A DNA stretch of 64,000 bases. Source: Cardiocondyla obscurior. Its lineage: Eukaryota; Arthropoda; Insecta; Hymenoptera; Formicidae. Below, piece after piece: positions 26,259 to 41,155 of this stretch. Every line of letters begins with the position of its first letter. Position 1 is the stretch's first letter. The notes under the pieces are model-generated. The model was not told the DNA's origin and made no database searches. It worked only from the letters and a program-made list of their open reading frames with translations. A program made the position numbers and the translations under genes. The DNA lies in the NCBI RefSeq assembly GCF_019399895.1, contig NC_091876.1:3262381-3326380 (forward strand), read 5' to 3'.

Positions 26259-28903
26259 TCGAGGCAAAAATCTTATCTACAAATCTCTGCGTCTTTCCTT
26301 TCGGCAGGATCGTCGATTTTCGATCGGAAGCTCATTAAAAGAAAATGAAATATAAAATATCCGATAAAGTTCAAGAGTAACTTTGTTAAATTATCAAGCA
26401 GTATAAATAACGAGACTTCGGCATGACGGAATATTTTTTTTTTTCTCTCTTCTTTTCCCTTTCTCTCTTTTTTTTTTTAACGTGGAATTATTTGTCGTTT
26501 TTATTCTGCAATTTAAAAAGTTTCGCGGAACAAAAGTTTTCGGTTCAAACTCGGTTTGTCGGACTTAGGGAAAATTATTTTTTCTAATTGCGTTCTCAGA
26601 GACTTTTCGGGAGTTTTAATCAGCTTAACGCGCTTTGCTCGCCCCCTTAAATGGCTTCCCTTCAAATCTAACTCTCAGGATAAAGCGAATACGATAGTTT
26701 CTGAAAGTGCCCGGTGCATTATTCTACCGGAAGCAAAGCGGATCTTAATACGCGTGCACTTTGCGCTGGATATTCCGGCACTTTTTATCGAGCTAGGCGC
26801 GCGATAATATCGCTTTGAGTACCGAATCTGCATAGACGAGGTTGTAAAGTATACCCCGTAAAAAAAACGGGCAAATGTGAAAATTACGTACTCGCCGGCG
26901 ATATTAATGCGCCAAATGCGCACCAGCGAGTAATTACTAATGGAAAATATTTACAGACCGCGCGCACGACAGTAACGAATCATCCTCAGTTAAGAATAAA
27001 ACAAAATCTCTTTGGAGATTTACGCGTTTACCCCGCGGGGCGATTACGCGCCGGACGGGCTTTCCACGTGAAATTCGTACAAAGCGAATGGTACTCTGAT
27101 AACGCGACCTGTGGGTGGAATTCATCAGCGGGATACTTTATGCATTCCTTCGTACAGAGAGAGAGAGAGAGAGAGAAAAAAAATCTCTCTAATTTCATCC
27201 AAACATATCCGGCTTGTATTTTCTATTCAGTTCGTATTCTCATTAAGGTCAAATCTTCACGCTGAAGGCGAAAACTCTATTTCACTTGAAGGTATTATTC
27301 TAACGCGAATATCTCGCGATAACGGCACGAGATAATCCCGCAGTCACATTTAGCGTCGACGAGAACGAGAATGCGGACGTCCGTCCCTTCATATCTTTTT
27401 CAACTCTCCCCTTTCTCTCTCTCTTTTTTCTCTTTCCTTCTTTTTTTCATGCGGCGAAAGAAGCGTTCCCGGAGGAACGGTGTCCCAGACGGTTGCCAAG
27501 ATCACTTCCGACTTCAGCCGGAGCGGCGAGGGAAGCGTCATAGGAATACTAAATGTGCGCCGTGCCACCGTGCGAGCACCGGTATTTTTCGTGGCACGCT
27601 CTCGCCCCGGCTACGCCATATTTTCACCCACCCTTCGCAAGTCCCTGACCCAGTCGTGAGAAATACATACGCCTTTTATCGCGCCGTGCGCGCTCGCGGC
27701 GCCGAGGATCCACTCTTAATTTTCTCGCGGCGAAGGGAAAGATCCTTTCCGAGGTCTCGGAGAAAAGACGCTTTTTCTCGATCGCGCTTAAATATTTTCC
27801 TTGCGTTCACTTCGAACGCGGCTCGTTCACAGCCACTCTACTCCCTTGTCTTTCCGCCGCCCATTCCGCTTTATTCCCGCGATTCTCCCCCCCCTGAAAT
27901 ATCTTGCTTCTACGCTCGGAGTGAGATACCCGACCTCTCCTCAGTGTTGTTTCATGCTCTGCACGAAAGGACCATTCTCCCGCATATATACCTGTTTTAT
28001 ATCTGTGCACCGCGTATATATACATCTCGGTGCACTCTTGATGCATTCGTAAATAAATACTGCCACCGATACATTACGCGCCTTCACGTGCATTACGTCT
28101 TTATCAAGGAGACGACGAGGATTCCACTTATTGCGCGAAAACGTCACGAGCACGCTGCAGTTTCGGTATAACAATCTAATATATTTCCAAAATTTAATCG
28201 CATTAGAATTATAACTCTGCAAAGTAGACGAATTTTGATTGGGGTTTTCAAGGGGTAGAAAATATTGAAACGCACGTGTGAAAACGGAAATATATATATA
28301 CGTCGTTATCATATAACGGATATTATTAACGAAGCGTTTAATCCGGAAAATCGTTTGTTACGAATTTAATATAACATTTACGGAGAACAAGTTTCGCGAA
28401 ATAATACATTTTGAAACATCACTTCCGTAACAATTACGAGTAACGGGCGAACGACGACGAAACTAAATGGCAACTGTACATGACGTTGGATGTTTATCAA
28501 GTTGGAATTTACCCGGAATTACATTGCGACTTTAGCAAAAAAGGTAATTATCCGGAGGGGGATCATTCAGCAGGTCGCAATCGGCAAGATTAGGTCGAGC
28601 ACTTTTTGCAGATCGCGCGTGTGTGCTAATGCTCCATTATCGAGCGCGGATGCACCGGGAGGAAGTTAAGAACGGCCGCCCTTTTTGTCCGCTTGACAAA
28701 CGCGGCATGAATTCTCGAGCCCCCGATTCCGATGGGCCCATAAATTACACGGAAGTAATAATAAATCTCGGCGTAATTGAAACTTCCATTCCGTTGCTAT
28801 TCTACCGAGTGTCCCGTTGGATTTACGCCGAGATGACGGTAGGTGACGGGAAAACGAGAGGAGGCGCCGAAGAGTTCGCGACGCGCGACGAATCGCCGTC
28901 ACC

Positions 28904-28927
28904 TTTTTTTTTTTTTTTTTTTTTTTT
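28904..28927 (+). repeat. Poly-T tract ending in CAG
   Basis: Twenty-four T followed by CAG and CGCGGCCC. It is a textbook-strength polypyrimidine tract and acceptor on the + strand, but no coding exon follows, so it is listed as a repeat. Confidence 0.85.
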
Positions 28928-31900
28928 CAGCGCGGCCCGTGCAACAATAATCCTGAAAATAGCTGCGCGCGTAAACTTTTGCGCCGGTAAATCTGGAAAA
29001 AATTTAACGAGCTTACGGGAACAAGAACCCGAGGACGCATTTAAAAAGCATTTTCGGTTTTAATTACAAATCTCAAACACCCGTACTTACGTTGTGATTA
29101 AGAGTATAAATATTAATTTACATAAAAATTGTGCAGTTTCAAATATGCGACGTGTGTTAATTGAAATTGCGAACGGAGGGCTCTGTAAAAGCTCGGGGAG
29201 ATCTAAATGTTGAAAAAAGCTATGAATGCAAATAGACAGTTGTGCGTGGATACGTGCGTGGATAAGCGGAAATATAAATACGTTTCATTTCCTTTCTTCC
29301 CGGTGTGTTAAATAAGCACCGGTAAGCTTTTAAAACTTTTATATTAATATTAACAGAGATGAAAAATATACAGTTACAGCAGACAAGTTACGACTTGAAT
29401 GTAAAAGGGGAAAAAAAAAGAAGAAAGAAAAAAAAAATATCCAACGTGGATACATTTAGCAAATGGAGTTCACGGCTTTCGTGTTTGAATTGCAGTTTGC
29501 GTCCGCGTGACGGCCTTTTTATTATTTAAACAAATAACAATTTGCTGAATAGCGGCAAGTACTCGTTTTTTGTTCCTCTCTCTCTCGCGCGAAACGTTGT
29601 ACGGTTTGTACGGTGATTGCTCGAGGCCATTTTGCAACCCCGAAATGTAACCGAACAGTTTGAAACCTTGAAGCTTGTAATTGTGCTTGATGTTTAATGC
29701 TAAGCACCCTCATATCGCACGGTATGATAATTTTCAACTCGCGTTTCACGCCGGGCGGATAAAATTTCGAAACAAACGGCCTCGTTTGCGCGTTAAATGT
29801 GACACGTGGCGTACGAACTTTGGATTAAAATCTAATTCTTTTTTTTATTCGCAAGCCGCGATTGTCTCTCGGTGGTCGGATTTAATTCAAGGTAACGCTC
29901 ACGCCATGCCGAGATTAGAGCTCCTACGTTTATTCCTGATTCCGTACACAACAAGCGTCGCGACGCTTTATTACCGCAAGCTGGGGGAAGGGGAGAGGTG
30001 GCGGCGTCATTAATTTAACCCGCGTGCTTGACACATCGCCGTGGTGAAAATCTCATCGATAAATCTCGGCCGTGTGCTCGGCGAGATAGCCACTTTTCGA
30101 TCAACGGCGCGCTTGACGAGAGAAATGGGATAAGTCCGGTCAGTAGTGCATTAATATCACTTTCGAAGGGCTGCGTGAAAATGACAGAGCCGCCACGATG
30201 ACATGGAACCCGGGTGGGAAACCGATCGAAAGCTCATTTTCGCGCGGCGTTCCCTCGCACCCAATACGAAAAGTTTTTCCTCAAAACAGAAATCTGTCAT
30301 TTCGCTTGTAAATAGCAATAAGAATATTGCGTTTAAAACCTGGGCGCAAAGTACCCGTCGACAGTTTTTGAAAGTTCTTTGCGGGAACCGAAGCAGCGAA
30401 CCGAGAAACGGAAAAGAGTCTGAGAGAGGGAAAAAGTAGCGGTGCCGCGGCCTAAAAGGGAGGAGACAGCCGTGAAAGAAAAAGGATAAAGAGGCGACAA
30501 GAGCGGTTACGGTGATGCTCGAGGATCATTTCTTTACGTGGTGATTATGCAGACGGCGTTACGCAAAAATGAGTTAAATTACCACCACCGGGTAGTAGTT
30601 TCGAGTAAACTTTATTTAAAACGTAGAGTCCTCGTTCGCGCTGACTCGGTCGTGCATGTAATGCTCTTACCTTTTCAGTTTCTTTTTTTTTCATTTTTTT
30701 ACTTTTTTATTTTTATTTTTTTAAAATTTTTTTTTCGCGGCGTCGTCCACCGTGAAATCCCTCCGAGTGCAACTTACAAAACTCCATTTACTTCGGTTGA
30801 CATTTTTTTTTTTTTTTTAGAACATATAGAAGTACGTATTCGAATTCGCGAGTATTTTCTCCTGACTGCGTATAGCGGCGTGTCGGCGTTATGGAAAACA
30901 GCCTCCGAACGAGCCCGGGCTCGGTTGCGCTCGCTCTACCGACCCAGCGCTAACAATCCTCGGTGCCTTATTGTTCCACCGTGGAATCCATGAGGCGTAA
31001 GGTACTTACACGTGCAACGCGAGCAATTGTATTCCGGGGCTGCATACCGGTCCCGAGGAACATCCCCCCCGTTCTTGGCGCGCGCGTGCGAGATTCGCGG
31101 ACGCGGGCGTTTTCCATTTGCGTGGAGCGCGCGGTGGTATAAAATATTTCGCGCACTTCGCCGCGCGCGTTTTCTCTATCTCGCGCCGCGATTCTCGCGT
31201 CGGCACGTCCGCGGGCCGGACGGAGTTTGCAAAAGCGCGGGCCGCGGCGCGGACGGGCGCTGTCGCGTTACGTTCTGGGACGGCGCGAAAAACGTAAGCG
31301 GACGTTTCGCTTCGTTTTCGAGGGTCTTCCCCGCCTCGTTCACGAATAAATTTACGTACTCGTACGTACGATGTGATGCGTCGCATTTATCTTTCGTATT
31401 TCGGGGCGCGCGAAACGTTTATTCCGGACGGCGGGGCACGGTTCGAAATATGGAACGTTATCTCCGGTATTCGCGGGCAGCGCAAGGGAGGAAACGCGGT
31501 GGATTTATGCGCGTCGGCGAGGGAGGAACGAAACATCCTTTTATCTATCCTTTCAAGGGATGGACGGCGGAGGTCGAGGAAACGCTCACCGCGCGCCTCT
31601 TCTTCGCCACCTCTATCTATCAGGGTATCGTATCGCCCGGCTCCGCTCATCTCGCTCGTCGAGATCCATAGTATCGATGACATATCGGTTCTCTACCCTG
31701 TCGATGCCGTTTACGTACGCCGAGCAACACTCAGTCCCAGCGCGGAGTAAAACCGGTCGCAGATAGACTCGTCGCTTGTCAGATATTCGACAAATCCCGG
31801 CACGTCGCGTTCGATTTATTTGACGAATTTAACTCGGTCCACTTTTTATTTGGGTTTATCCTTGTTCATTTAATACTCGGGGGACACATGGAAATTACTT

Positions 31901-34900
31901 CGAACGTCATGACGACGAGAAAGAGAGAGAGAGAGGAAAAAAAAAGACGGTTGTCGCGTGATTTGTTTTAATAATTTAATGTCTAATGAGCCTATATTGT
32001 ATTCGCATCTTTTATTTCGAACGGGCCGGCGCCTCGGTGTTCTTAAGGTTGCAATTTACATACTTTTTATTGTAAAATATTGCGGTGTCGTGAATGACGG
32101 CGGTTACGACAATGGCGAGAGTACCCCCTTTGTTACAACAATGGAGATAAGTGCGATAATTATCTCGATTAACCCTACTTAACCCGTAAGTACGTTCGCG
32201 GGGTAACTAAGAATCCCTCAGCGTTTTCAGGAACTGTAGGGGAAAGTACTTAATCCTCATCCTAGCAACTTTCTTTTTTTTTTTTTTTCCTTTTTTTTCG
32301 TAATCAAGAAGGAAGGCGATTTTCACGAAAGTAATTACTTAACAGAATCCTCTGGTAAATATAGACTCGGGTATCTTAGAAACCATCGAAAATAGCGAGC
32401 GAATGGAGCAAATGGAATGACTCGACCTATCTTTTTAGTCGGGGTTAAATAAAAAATAATTGAGAACAGGAAGCTCTCAACATAGGTCAAACGGCATTCC
32501 ATCTGTACGAATCAAAATTAAATATTTTCCGAGTATCATTTAAATATAACCGTAAATTTTTTTTTCTTTTTTCATCGTGTTATTAAATTAAAAAAAAATA
32601 ATAACACGGAAAATAATATATAAAACAATGAGTTATTTTTTGCAACGTTATTGCGCAAATAAAAATGAAGAGATATATACGAGCAACACCGAAATCGATA
32701 CCCTTTTGTGAAACGCAACGGCGGCGTAAAATTACGCGGCTCAGCCAACGGTTATCGCCTTAGCTTAACAGAGCGCCGTATCTCGGGATCGTCTTTGAAG
32801 ATCGGCGTTCCGAGTGATTTCATGCCCGGTCCTTATCTTCGTGCGCCGTCCGAACGTAACTATGACGGACGTATATTTCATTTCCGCGTTTTCTACCCAT
32901 CATCCACGTGTATACGTTCATTCGCGTTCCCCGAGCACGCGTCCGTACACAAAACGCGCGCGTGTGCTTTTATCTTCCGCGTGGAGTCGCAAGAAGGAGA
33001 GGAACCTACGTGAGAGGAACTATCAACGTCTCGGTGCGATATTCTCACCGTGAGATATTTTTCCGCGCGAGACAAACGCGGAAAGAGACTGCTATTGTTG
33101 CGTTTCAAAGAGCGGGCCCTTGCAAATTTAATCATCCGTAAATCATCGTCGCTACCGAGAGAAAGAGAGAGAGAGAGCAGCCCGTGCATTTCTCAAAGTG
33201 AAGCGCCGCCGTATCTCTTCGCATATTATTATCATTATTTTATGGCCCATTCAAGAACTTCAGCAAAGTTGCGCTATACTTTTGACTCGAAGAGAATCCC
33301 CTTGATTTCCACGTCAGCGGAATATTACGATCGGCTGCTTCGACATTTAGATTACTTTTGTGTAGTAAAAAAATTTCTTTTTTATCTTCGGGCAACAGAT
33401 TCGCACATTTTATTTTATTTTTATTTTTTTTAAGCTCGCAAATTAAAAAAATTTTGTATTTCAAATTAAACGTGTTATTGCGCCTTTTTTTTTTTTCTTT
33501 TTTTTCTTTTTAACTGAGTGGACATATAGTAAATTTAATATCCGCAAAAATTCAAGAATATTTGATTTTTTATTTAAAGCAAGTCCATTTCGAATATGTT
33601 ATCGATTTAACATATATAAATTTATTCGATAAATTTTTAAATGCATGAAATAGCTGCCATTTTTAAAGCCAAAGCGATTGAACAATTGATAAACTCGATT
33701 ATTTAACAGTGTAATAATTTCAATGGACCGTCGCGTACTTTTCGCGCGGGATGTAATTTCGGAAGCCGTATACGAAATGGGAGCCTCGAGGATGTTTTTC
33801 CCGACCTCGAATTCACCGCCGCGCTTTTTCGTAAAACCAGATACGTCGCTACTCTCCTCCTTCGTGTCTGCAAACTATGTCGCCTCGAGAAAATTCTCAC
33901 CTACGGAGAGAATACGTCGCGCGACGTGGTAAAGTGCATTCCTACATGCGACCGGGTGAGAAAACGAGGCCGGTCGCGACGCTAACGTGCTCACTTGCTA
34001 CAACATTTTGCATGCGTGCTCCTATCGTCGCGCGTGACGTGCAGCGATGCAAATAAAATCATGCGTAACTCATCACCGTGCCTCTTTCCCTCTCGCTTCT
34101 CCCGCCGCACCCCCCTCGCCATCACTCTTTCTCTATCTTTCTCTGTTTATGCGCGAAGTCACGTTTCACGGAACGAGGTAACGGACTCGGTTAATAAATG
34201 CAGGCCACGTTGGTCCAATAGGTTGGACTTCGGTGCCAATTATGCTCCCGAGTCGTCGTAGTTTTACTAGCCCGATCTTCCGGTCGCGATTTATTTGCTC
34301 GTACCTGCGGCGAATTAAGCCGCTTCCCGGGACTCGTTCCCGTGCTCTCATTGCGAGAGGTAACGGTCGACCGACGATGAAATTAGTACATTCTACGAAA
34401 CTGAAAATATTTCTTGTAAGAATTTTCCTTTCCGAGGAGGAGGTGAAGGGGGAGGGGTAGGAGAGCATTGGGGTCTGATTGAAATAGTTTGCCTTTAACT
34501 GCTGTAAACTACCTCAGTTACTTTGACCTTAAAAAGTTTCAGTTTCGAAGAGAAATTTTTACCCGCGATGCAAAAACATACGGAGGTGAAGTTCCGTGAT
34601 GTACTTTTGGGGCCGAGTTTGTCAATTTATTGATCGTTAGTTGGATCACCGAGGAGATTAATCGGTATTTAATTATCTGACTTAGAAACCAATTTACTTA
34701 GACGCAGCATTTTTGAAAATTAGAATTCCTTCGTCGGGAAATAATGATGTACGCGTAATTACATAAAAAATACATTAAAAAAATGTTTTTAATTAAAATT
34801 TAAATAAGCATTTAATTTTAAAACTGTTCAGGATTATATATACCGTTTCGATATATCTTGCACAATTTTTTCTTTTTCTTTTTTTCTTTTTCTTTTTTGG

Positions 34901-37900
34901 AGGGGGAAATTTCTCGGTACGTGTTCTGTTTGGAATGATGATGATGATACGCAGCGCATTTCTCCCGATGGGGGCGGGCGTCCCTATTTTTTACCGACTT
35001 CCGTTGTTAACATATTCGTCGTTATGAAACCGTTTCTTTCATGAAAGAGATAAAAACCGAAGAGAACGTGGAACGCGAGATTCCATAGGGCAAGGAAGTA
35101 TAAGGGCGAGAATTCAGCCCGCTCCTCTACGCGAATGGATATTTCTATACGCGAGGAATTCAGTCCTTCTTTAGAATTTACTTGAAAAATGCAAGTAGTT
35201 TCGTGTGCCCCTCAAGAAAGAATCCGCGAAAATTTAAAGTCTACTCGCTGATTGTCGTTCGGTTGTCATGAAAATGACGAAATTAAATTGATATATTCGG
35301 ATAACGTGACACCCAAGGGAAGAACATTAATTCGTACCTTCTACAGCAATTGTATAATTCATGGACAAGTAATTAATGAAATTAATTACGCCGCTCTGTT
35401 ATTTCATTATCAGCTTATTATCTCGCAGAATTTGGTAGAAATATGTAATGTCCAGCGTTACAATGTAATTAAAAATGTATATGATAATAAAAATAAACGT
35501 TATATCGCTATTCACTCACGCGTGACGTTTAAAATAATTCTATCATTTTTTTTTTACTGTTACACAATTATTTATTTATTTATTTATTTTTTTGGTTATC
35601 GCGAAAAATCCGCGGAAATGCACCGCATTACACAACGAAAAGTGCTCCGAAATAATTCAGTCGGCACGGAAATATATATCGTACGAATCGACTCCAGCAA
35701 GACAGGGCGTAACACCAGACGGGGATTTACTTTCGCCTCGTTAAAGAAACGTTACTTTTCGCGGCGAGGAAATACGACCGCGCGTGTATATCGCCTAGTC
35801 GTGAGCCTCTTTTATGGGACGAAGTTAATATCGGCGCGCAAAAGGGGAGAAGAGTCCACTTCGCTAACGCTTTATTTTCCCAAGCAGAGAGAGAGAGCTT
35901 ACGAGGTCTACATCGTCGAATAATCGCCTATGGGCCGCCGCGAAAGAACGAAATGTTTACTCTGAAAATATCTGCTCCTCCGTTGATGTTGTGTGTGTGT
36001 ACGTGTTGTATATGTGTGCCCGACGTACATATGTATTGCACGACGGCGGAACTCGCGTCAGCTGCTCGCGCGGTCTCTAGAACCGAGAAGATTGTCGGGT
36101 CGTGATTCTCTCCATGGTTTAACCAATTTTAAACGCGCATTTTCTCCTCTCTAAATAGATCCCGGATAGTTTTATGTTCTTAAATCGCGAGAGCGCTGCT
36201 TTTTCTAAATTGTTGTAGCTTCCCTTCCCTCCCTCCCTTTTTTTCCACTTGCATCGCCGCTGCTCTATTTCGAATTGGATCCGGCTTGGCATAACGTCTC
36301 CGTTTAAAATCATGTGAATAAAGCATTTTCAAAGTCTGGGGTATTCCTCCCGGGACAGTTTGCATGGAATATTCTATTTCGAGGAGCCACTACAGTAAAA
36401 CTACCGTGGCATGGGCGAGTTGGAATGCTACGTATTGTATGAATAAGGAAGATTTATTTTATTTAGTGTAGCGAACGCACAATTATTTTTCGATAAAATA
36501 TGCAGTTAATCGTTATTAAATTAAAATTATTTCTTCAATTTAATTATTAAATGTTTTATTAACAATCGTTCATTAACTCGAATTAAAATTCTATTAAACG
36601 AAGTGATTTTGGGGAGGGAGAAAAAAAAAATAAAACACGTTCCCAATCGAATGTTTGCTGGAATTCCTTGAAATTCGTTAGCGCCCGGGCTCGGCAAAAT
36701 TTAGCCAATTAATTTAGGAATATCTACAAGTATTGCAATTCAAATACAATGAAGCGTACGTTTTATCGTTATCGTACAATACAGCTCACATACGCGCTAT
36801 TAAATTAGATTTACGTTTTGTAATAATCTGTAGGTTCGGCTGAGTTTAGTATCCGATGATGGACGACATAACTGGTTTTAATTCCACCAGCCGCATGTAC
36901 GATTCGACCGCGTTACTTCTTCGGGTCCGCAGTTCGCTTATCCATATCTCCCGATCGTGTCCCTTCCCCAGGACAATCGTGCCCGCACGCCAAGGATTAA
37001 TTAGAGTGAAGTCGGTAAGCAAAGGTCGGATTAATTAAATTTAAATAATGCCCTGCGCGCGCGTATGGGAGGATCCCCCGTATATCACCGGCGTTATAAT
37101 GAATTCAAAAGCGGCGTGGGTCCGGTTGCGCGCACGCGGGGTACCCGCAGTCGCATTATTCGACTTTATTAATAAATTAACACGAATTAATCGCGGCTAT
37201 GTCACGCCGCGCATTCGGCCCCGTTACCGATTCAGTATCACTGACGATTAATTGCTTCCGGCCCAACGTGGGACTGGGCTTATTAAATAATCTTTCATGA
37301 GCGATTTTCGCGCGCAAAACGGAATTATGCATTGGTATTCACGAAAGCTCTCGCCTCTCCGCTTCGGGTCGGCTCTTGGCAAACGAATGATAGGGAGATT
37401 TCGAGATCCGAATGTCGCGAGCATTACTGAGTGCGCCCTGAGCTTAGGGGATACCCCTCGTACCCACGCCGGTAAATACGACGAGAGTTTGCCGAGAGAA
37501 AGTGTGAGAGAGAGAGAGAGAAGAGAGTTTAGAGAGCTCTTCGCGCGCGGGAAACTATGAAAAAGCGTTTAGGGGAAATGGACGCAATAGCGGCTAGAAT
37601 ACGGCCAACTTGCCCAACTGGCGAGGCAATCGGAGGGTGGGCGCAATCAAAGCTCTATCCGCCACGTAGAACGTCGGTAACGACACGATTGTACGTCATC
37701 GTTCTGAGGAGCCCTTTCCACGGAAGGACATAATTTCCCAGCGGAGTCTAAAATCACGCGCGGCCAATTCGATAGGACTTTCGAAAAGTCACCCTCGTGC
37801 TATATATGTTACCTTTTCTAACGCGGCGTAGACGATTTTCGATCGCTGTCAATTTATTAGCGGAGCGAGTCGCATCGAATATAAATAAATGCGCCGATGT

Positions 37901-40900
37901 ATATTTGACGAAGAACTTCTCAGAGGAAGCTCGTTGAGAACCGTCGGGCCAGATCTCGTTTGCGTTCAAATGGCAACGATAATAAAGCGACTGGGGGGAA
38001 TTGTGCACTTATTAATATTCATAAGTGCAGTTCGTATGTTGTGTCTAGTAAGCGGTGAAGCGATTATGAAAGAATGTTCATGAGTAGACCTCTTACTTAG
38101 TAGAGCCGAGAATAAAGAGGGATTCTTTAAAATAATACAATAATATAGCGGCGTAGGGAATGCTCTTTGTTTCAAGCAAATTATATTCTGAAAGCATCGC
38201 GACGGTGTTCCTGCAGTAGGAATATAATAAGGAAAAGGGAAGAAATAATATGTCGCAAAGCAGAATACGCTGTGTTTGTGATATCAGGTTTTGCGCGTGT
38301 ACTCGATTTTATATTTCACAAAATGCATTCTATTTCAGCGTTCTAGGCACATACGTATATATACCTATGTTTGCAGGTTGGGAAAGTAAATGAGAATTTT
38401 ATTTAAAAAAATACGAAATTGTTTTAAGCGTAATTTTTTAAACGCGCGAAATTAAATCGGGCAATTAATTAATTGCTGATTACAATTCCGCGAGCGCCCG
38501 CAAATCGCGCGTTATGCATAGAAAATAACGCGATGCATCAAGCTTTTATTACGTAATCACTGTAATGAGATGTTACGAGGACACTTAACGTGAGGAAGAT
38601 GAATTTCGGCGCGTTGTTTCCGTGAGGCTGAGAAGAACATTATTGTCGGAGGCGACGCGCGGGCCGCCGCAATTTCCTCGTGCGCATTTGAAAAAGAGTC
38701 CAATAGATCACATGTCCTATCAATCGCAAAAAAAAACTAAATAAAAAATAAAAAATATCTCACCGCGCGTTACAAAGCATGCGAATATATAGCGAGGCTG
38801 TAACAGACGTAGATAAAAATCCCCGCGGTACGGGCGCGTCGAGAACAAGCTGCAGTGACGTGGTGGAAAAAAAAATAAAAAAATCCTCGTTCCTCCATTG
38901 CCCGCGTGCTCATTGACACGTTACGTACGGAAGCGGAACGAGAGGCCGGGCGGAAGAGAGAAAGGGGAGAGCAAAGGTGAGAGACGCGAGAGGATGAAAG
39001 GAAGGCCGGAGTTCGTGACGACCAGGTATTTTCGTTTCCGACGTGAAACGACCGCTCGAGAGGGAAAGAGAGAGTGCCGCCGTTATTTTGGGAACGAAGG
39101 TACCCTCCCCGAAACCCGCCCGACTCGGGTCGAAATTGTTTTATTAGACGCGGGCAGGGTCGCCGATCCGCTGCGCGAAATAAACGCGCTTAAAATCGCA
39201 TCCACGCGTCGTTCAACCCTTCGCTTCCATTTCGCGCGAGCGGAGCTCGCGGGTCCAAGACCGTCCTTCGCCTCTCGGCTCGACAGCCGGAGACGCGGTA
39301 AAGCTAGTCTTGCGTAAAATCAGCGCTTCTTCGAAGGTAATTGGTTTCTGTCGAAGTTCTTACGTCCGGATTCCCTCTTTGCCTCCACCCCATACGTCTT
39401 GCGCCTCGAGCAGGAATCGGCACGGCGCGCAGTGGTGCTTAAGCAAACGTAGACATTTTACGAGATGTCTGAATTCGCCGGGTTCTCACGTTTCCATGAT
39501 CGAAATCCGTAAAATGCGTTTGTAGTGTAATACATCCGAGTTGTGCAAATCCAACGCGCTAGATATGTTTCAACGCGCTCGCGACGCTCTCACCTTTCCG
39601 GCGAGTTCGTCTAAATAATTCTCGAGAGTACATATTTTTGGAATGTTTTTCCGTCGCGTCAGAATTACGTTAAAATGTAACTAAGTAAATTTTTTATTGT
39701 TTTATACGAAGATAATCTAACGAGGAAAATTTAATGCACGTACATTTTCTGAAAATACGTAATAACGAATGGAACTTAAAAATTCTTTTTAATGAATCAT
39801 AAATCTTTTTTATTAGAGAGAATTAAAAAAGGAAAAAGAAAATCAAAGAAAAAAAAAAGGAGTATGAGAGAATTACTATTGCAGCAGTGAGAGATTACAG
39901 TCCATAAAGATTAAACTCGGATATATATTTAATAATGTGATTCCGTTCGATATTAGTTTTTCGTTACTCGCGCGAAAAGATTTATGAAAGTTCTATCGAG
40001 CACCACTGCGCGCCAATTTGATGTTTCTTTGTGTAATCGATGTCGCGGAATAAGGTGACATAAAATTGTAAGATAGTATCGTTGCAAATAACTGCAATCG
40101 ATTGTCCCTCCCGTTTTATATTTATTTACTTCCCATAAGCGACCCCCGCGTAACGCGTGGCAGCCACGGTAAGATTATTTCTGTAATAAGAAAACTCGTG
40201 GAAGAAACGGCGAAGTTAGGAATAAAAGCGCGGCGACGGGGAGAAATTATTTCTTACATAAAATCGGGCAGATTAAAAAGTTTAATGAACTATCGGCAAA
40301 GGAATTTACTTGAGAGCGAGCACAATTTACGTTAATGATTGCGCTTTAATTAAATAGATCACCTTTGCCGAACGATTATTCTGCTTTATTTTATTTTATT
40401 TTTTTTTCTCTTTTATTTTCTTTTTTGCTTAAGTAGCGGGGTGTTTTACAAAGCGCCTGCTGTTTAAATTTCCCTTCCTGATTCTCGACAAGAGAAGAAG
40501 AAGAAAGAAGAAGAAAAGGGAAAAGACGTTCGTTAATGAAACGTTTTATCCGTTAGATGTCAAACGGCCGGCGCAGATTAGTTTTTCTGACTATCGGCGC
40601 GACTAATTGCAACTACGTATTAATCCGGACGATGAATCGTCCGGTCGTCGCGGATCCCTGCAATCAACGTCGAGTGAAACGGTTAAGTGAGATCGCACTA
40701 AGCTAAGAATCTCCGCGCTACGACGACGTCACCGCACGGCGCCGCGACAGTGCTAAGCTTTATGCGCGGAGAAACCCGATTGCCTGTTGTTGGTGATGAA
40801 GGGGGTCGGGTCTGGAAACTTCTTAGAGACGAGGTACCTAACGCTCTGTACCTAAAGATCCTGTCCAAGTACATTAGCCCGGGGAATGGTCGCGTGGAGT

Positions 40901-41129
40901 GTAATTTACACCCGGGACGGCTCACAATCGAGATAGCACTCTCTCGTCGTTCGGCCCCGGAATCACCGGAATTAGCATCTCGGTCTCGCTTTTCAGTTGA
41001 TTCAAGAGTAATATCCTTCGGAGGGATATTACACGCGCATTTGCACAATTAAGAATTTATCATCCCGATGGAATACGCGAGGCCGCGCGCCTCTCGACGG
41101 CCCTCCCCCCGGAAGCTCTGCGGTTACTA

Positions 41130-41155
41130 CGCCGCGGAGAAGTTTTTCCGCGGCG
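41130..41155. repeat. GC-rich 9-bp inverted repeat (stem-loop)
   Basis: CGCCGCGGA and TCCGCGGCG are separated by an 8-base loop (GAAGTTTT) within a CpG-rich stretch. Confidence 0.7.

Noticed and set aside
27371..28171. 266-codon + strand open frame
   Set aside because: Low-complexity start (FFSFLLFF), Arg/Ser/Pro-rich throughout from CpG-rich DNA, overlapping frames on both strands, no domain and no splice context.
30538..30993. 151-codon + strand open frame
   Set aside because: Centre is a poly-Phe/Ile artefact of T homopolymers.
31012..31671. 219-codon + strand open frame
   Set aside because: Lies in a CpG island with few stop codons; equally long frames run on the opposite strand; Arg-rich composition is the usual by-product.
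35252..35923. 223-codon + strand open frame
   Set aside because: Includes a poly-T-derived Phe run and Asn/Ile/Lys-rich AT-driven composition; no motif recognised.
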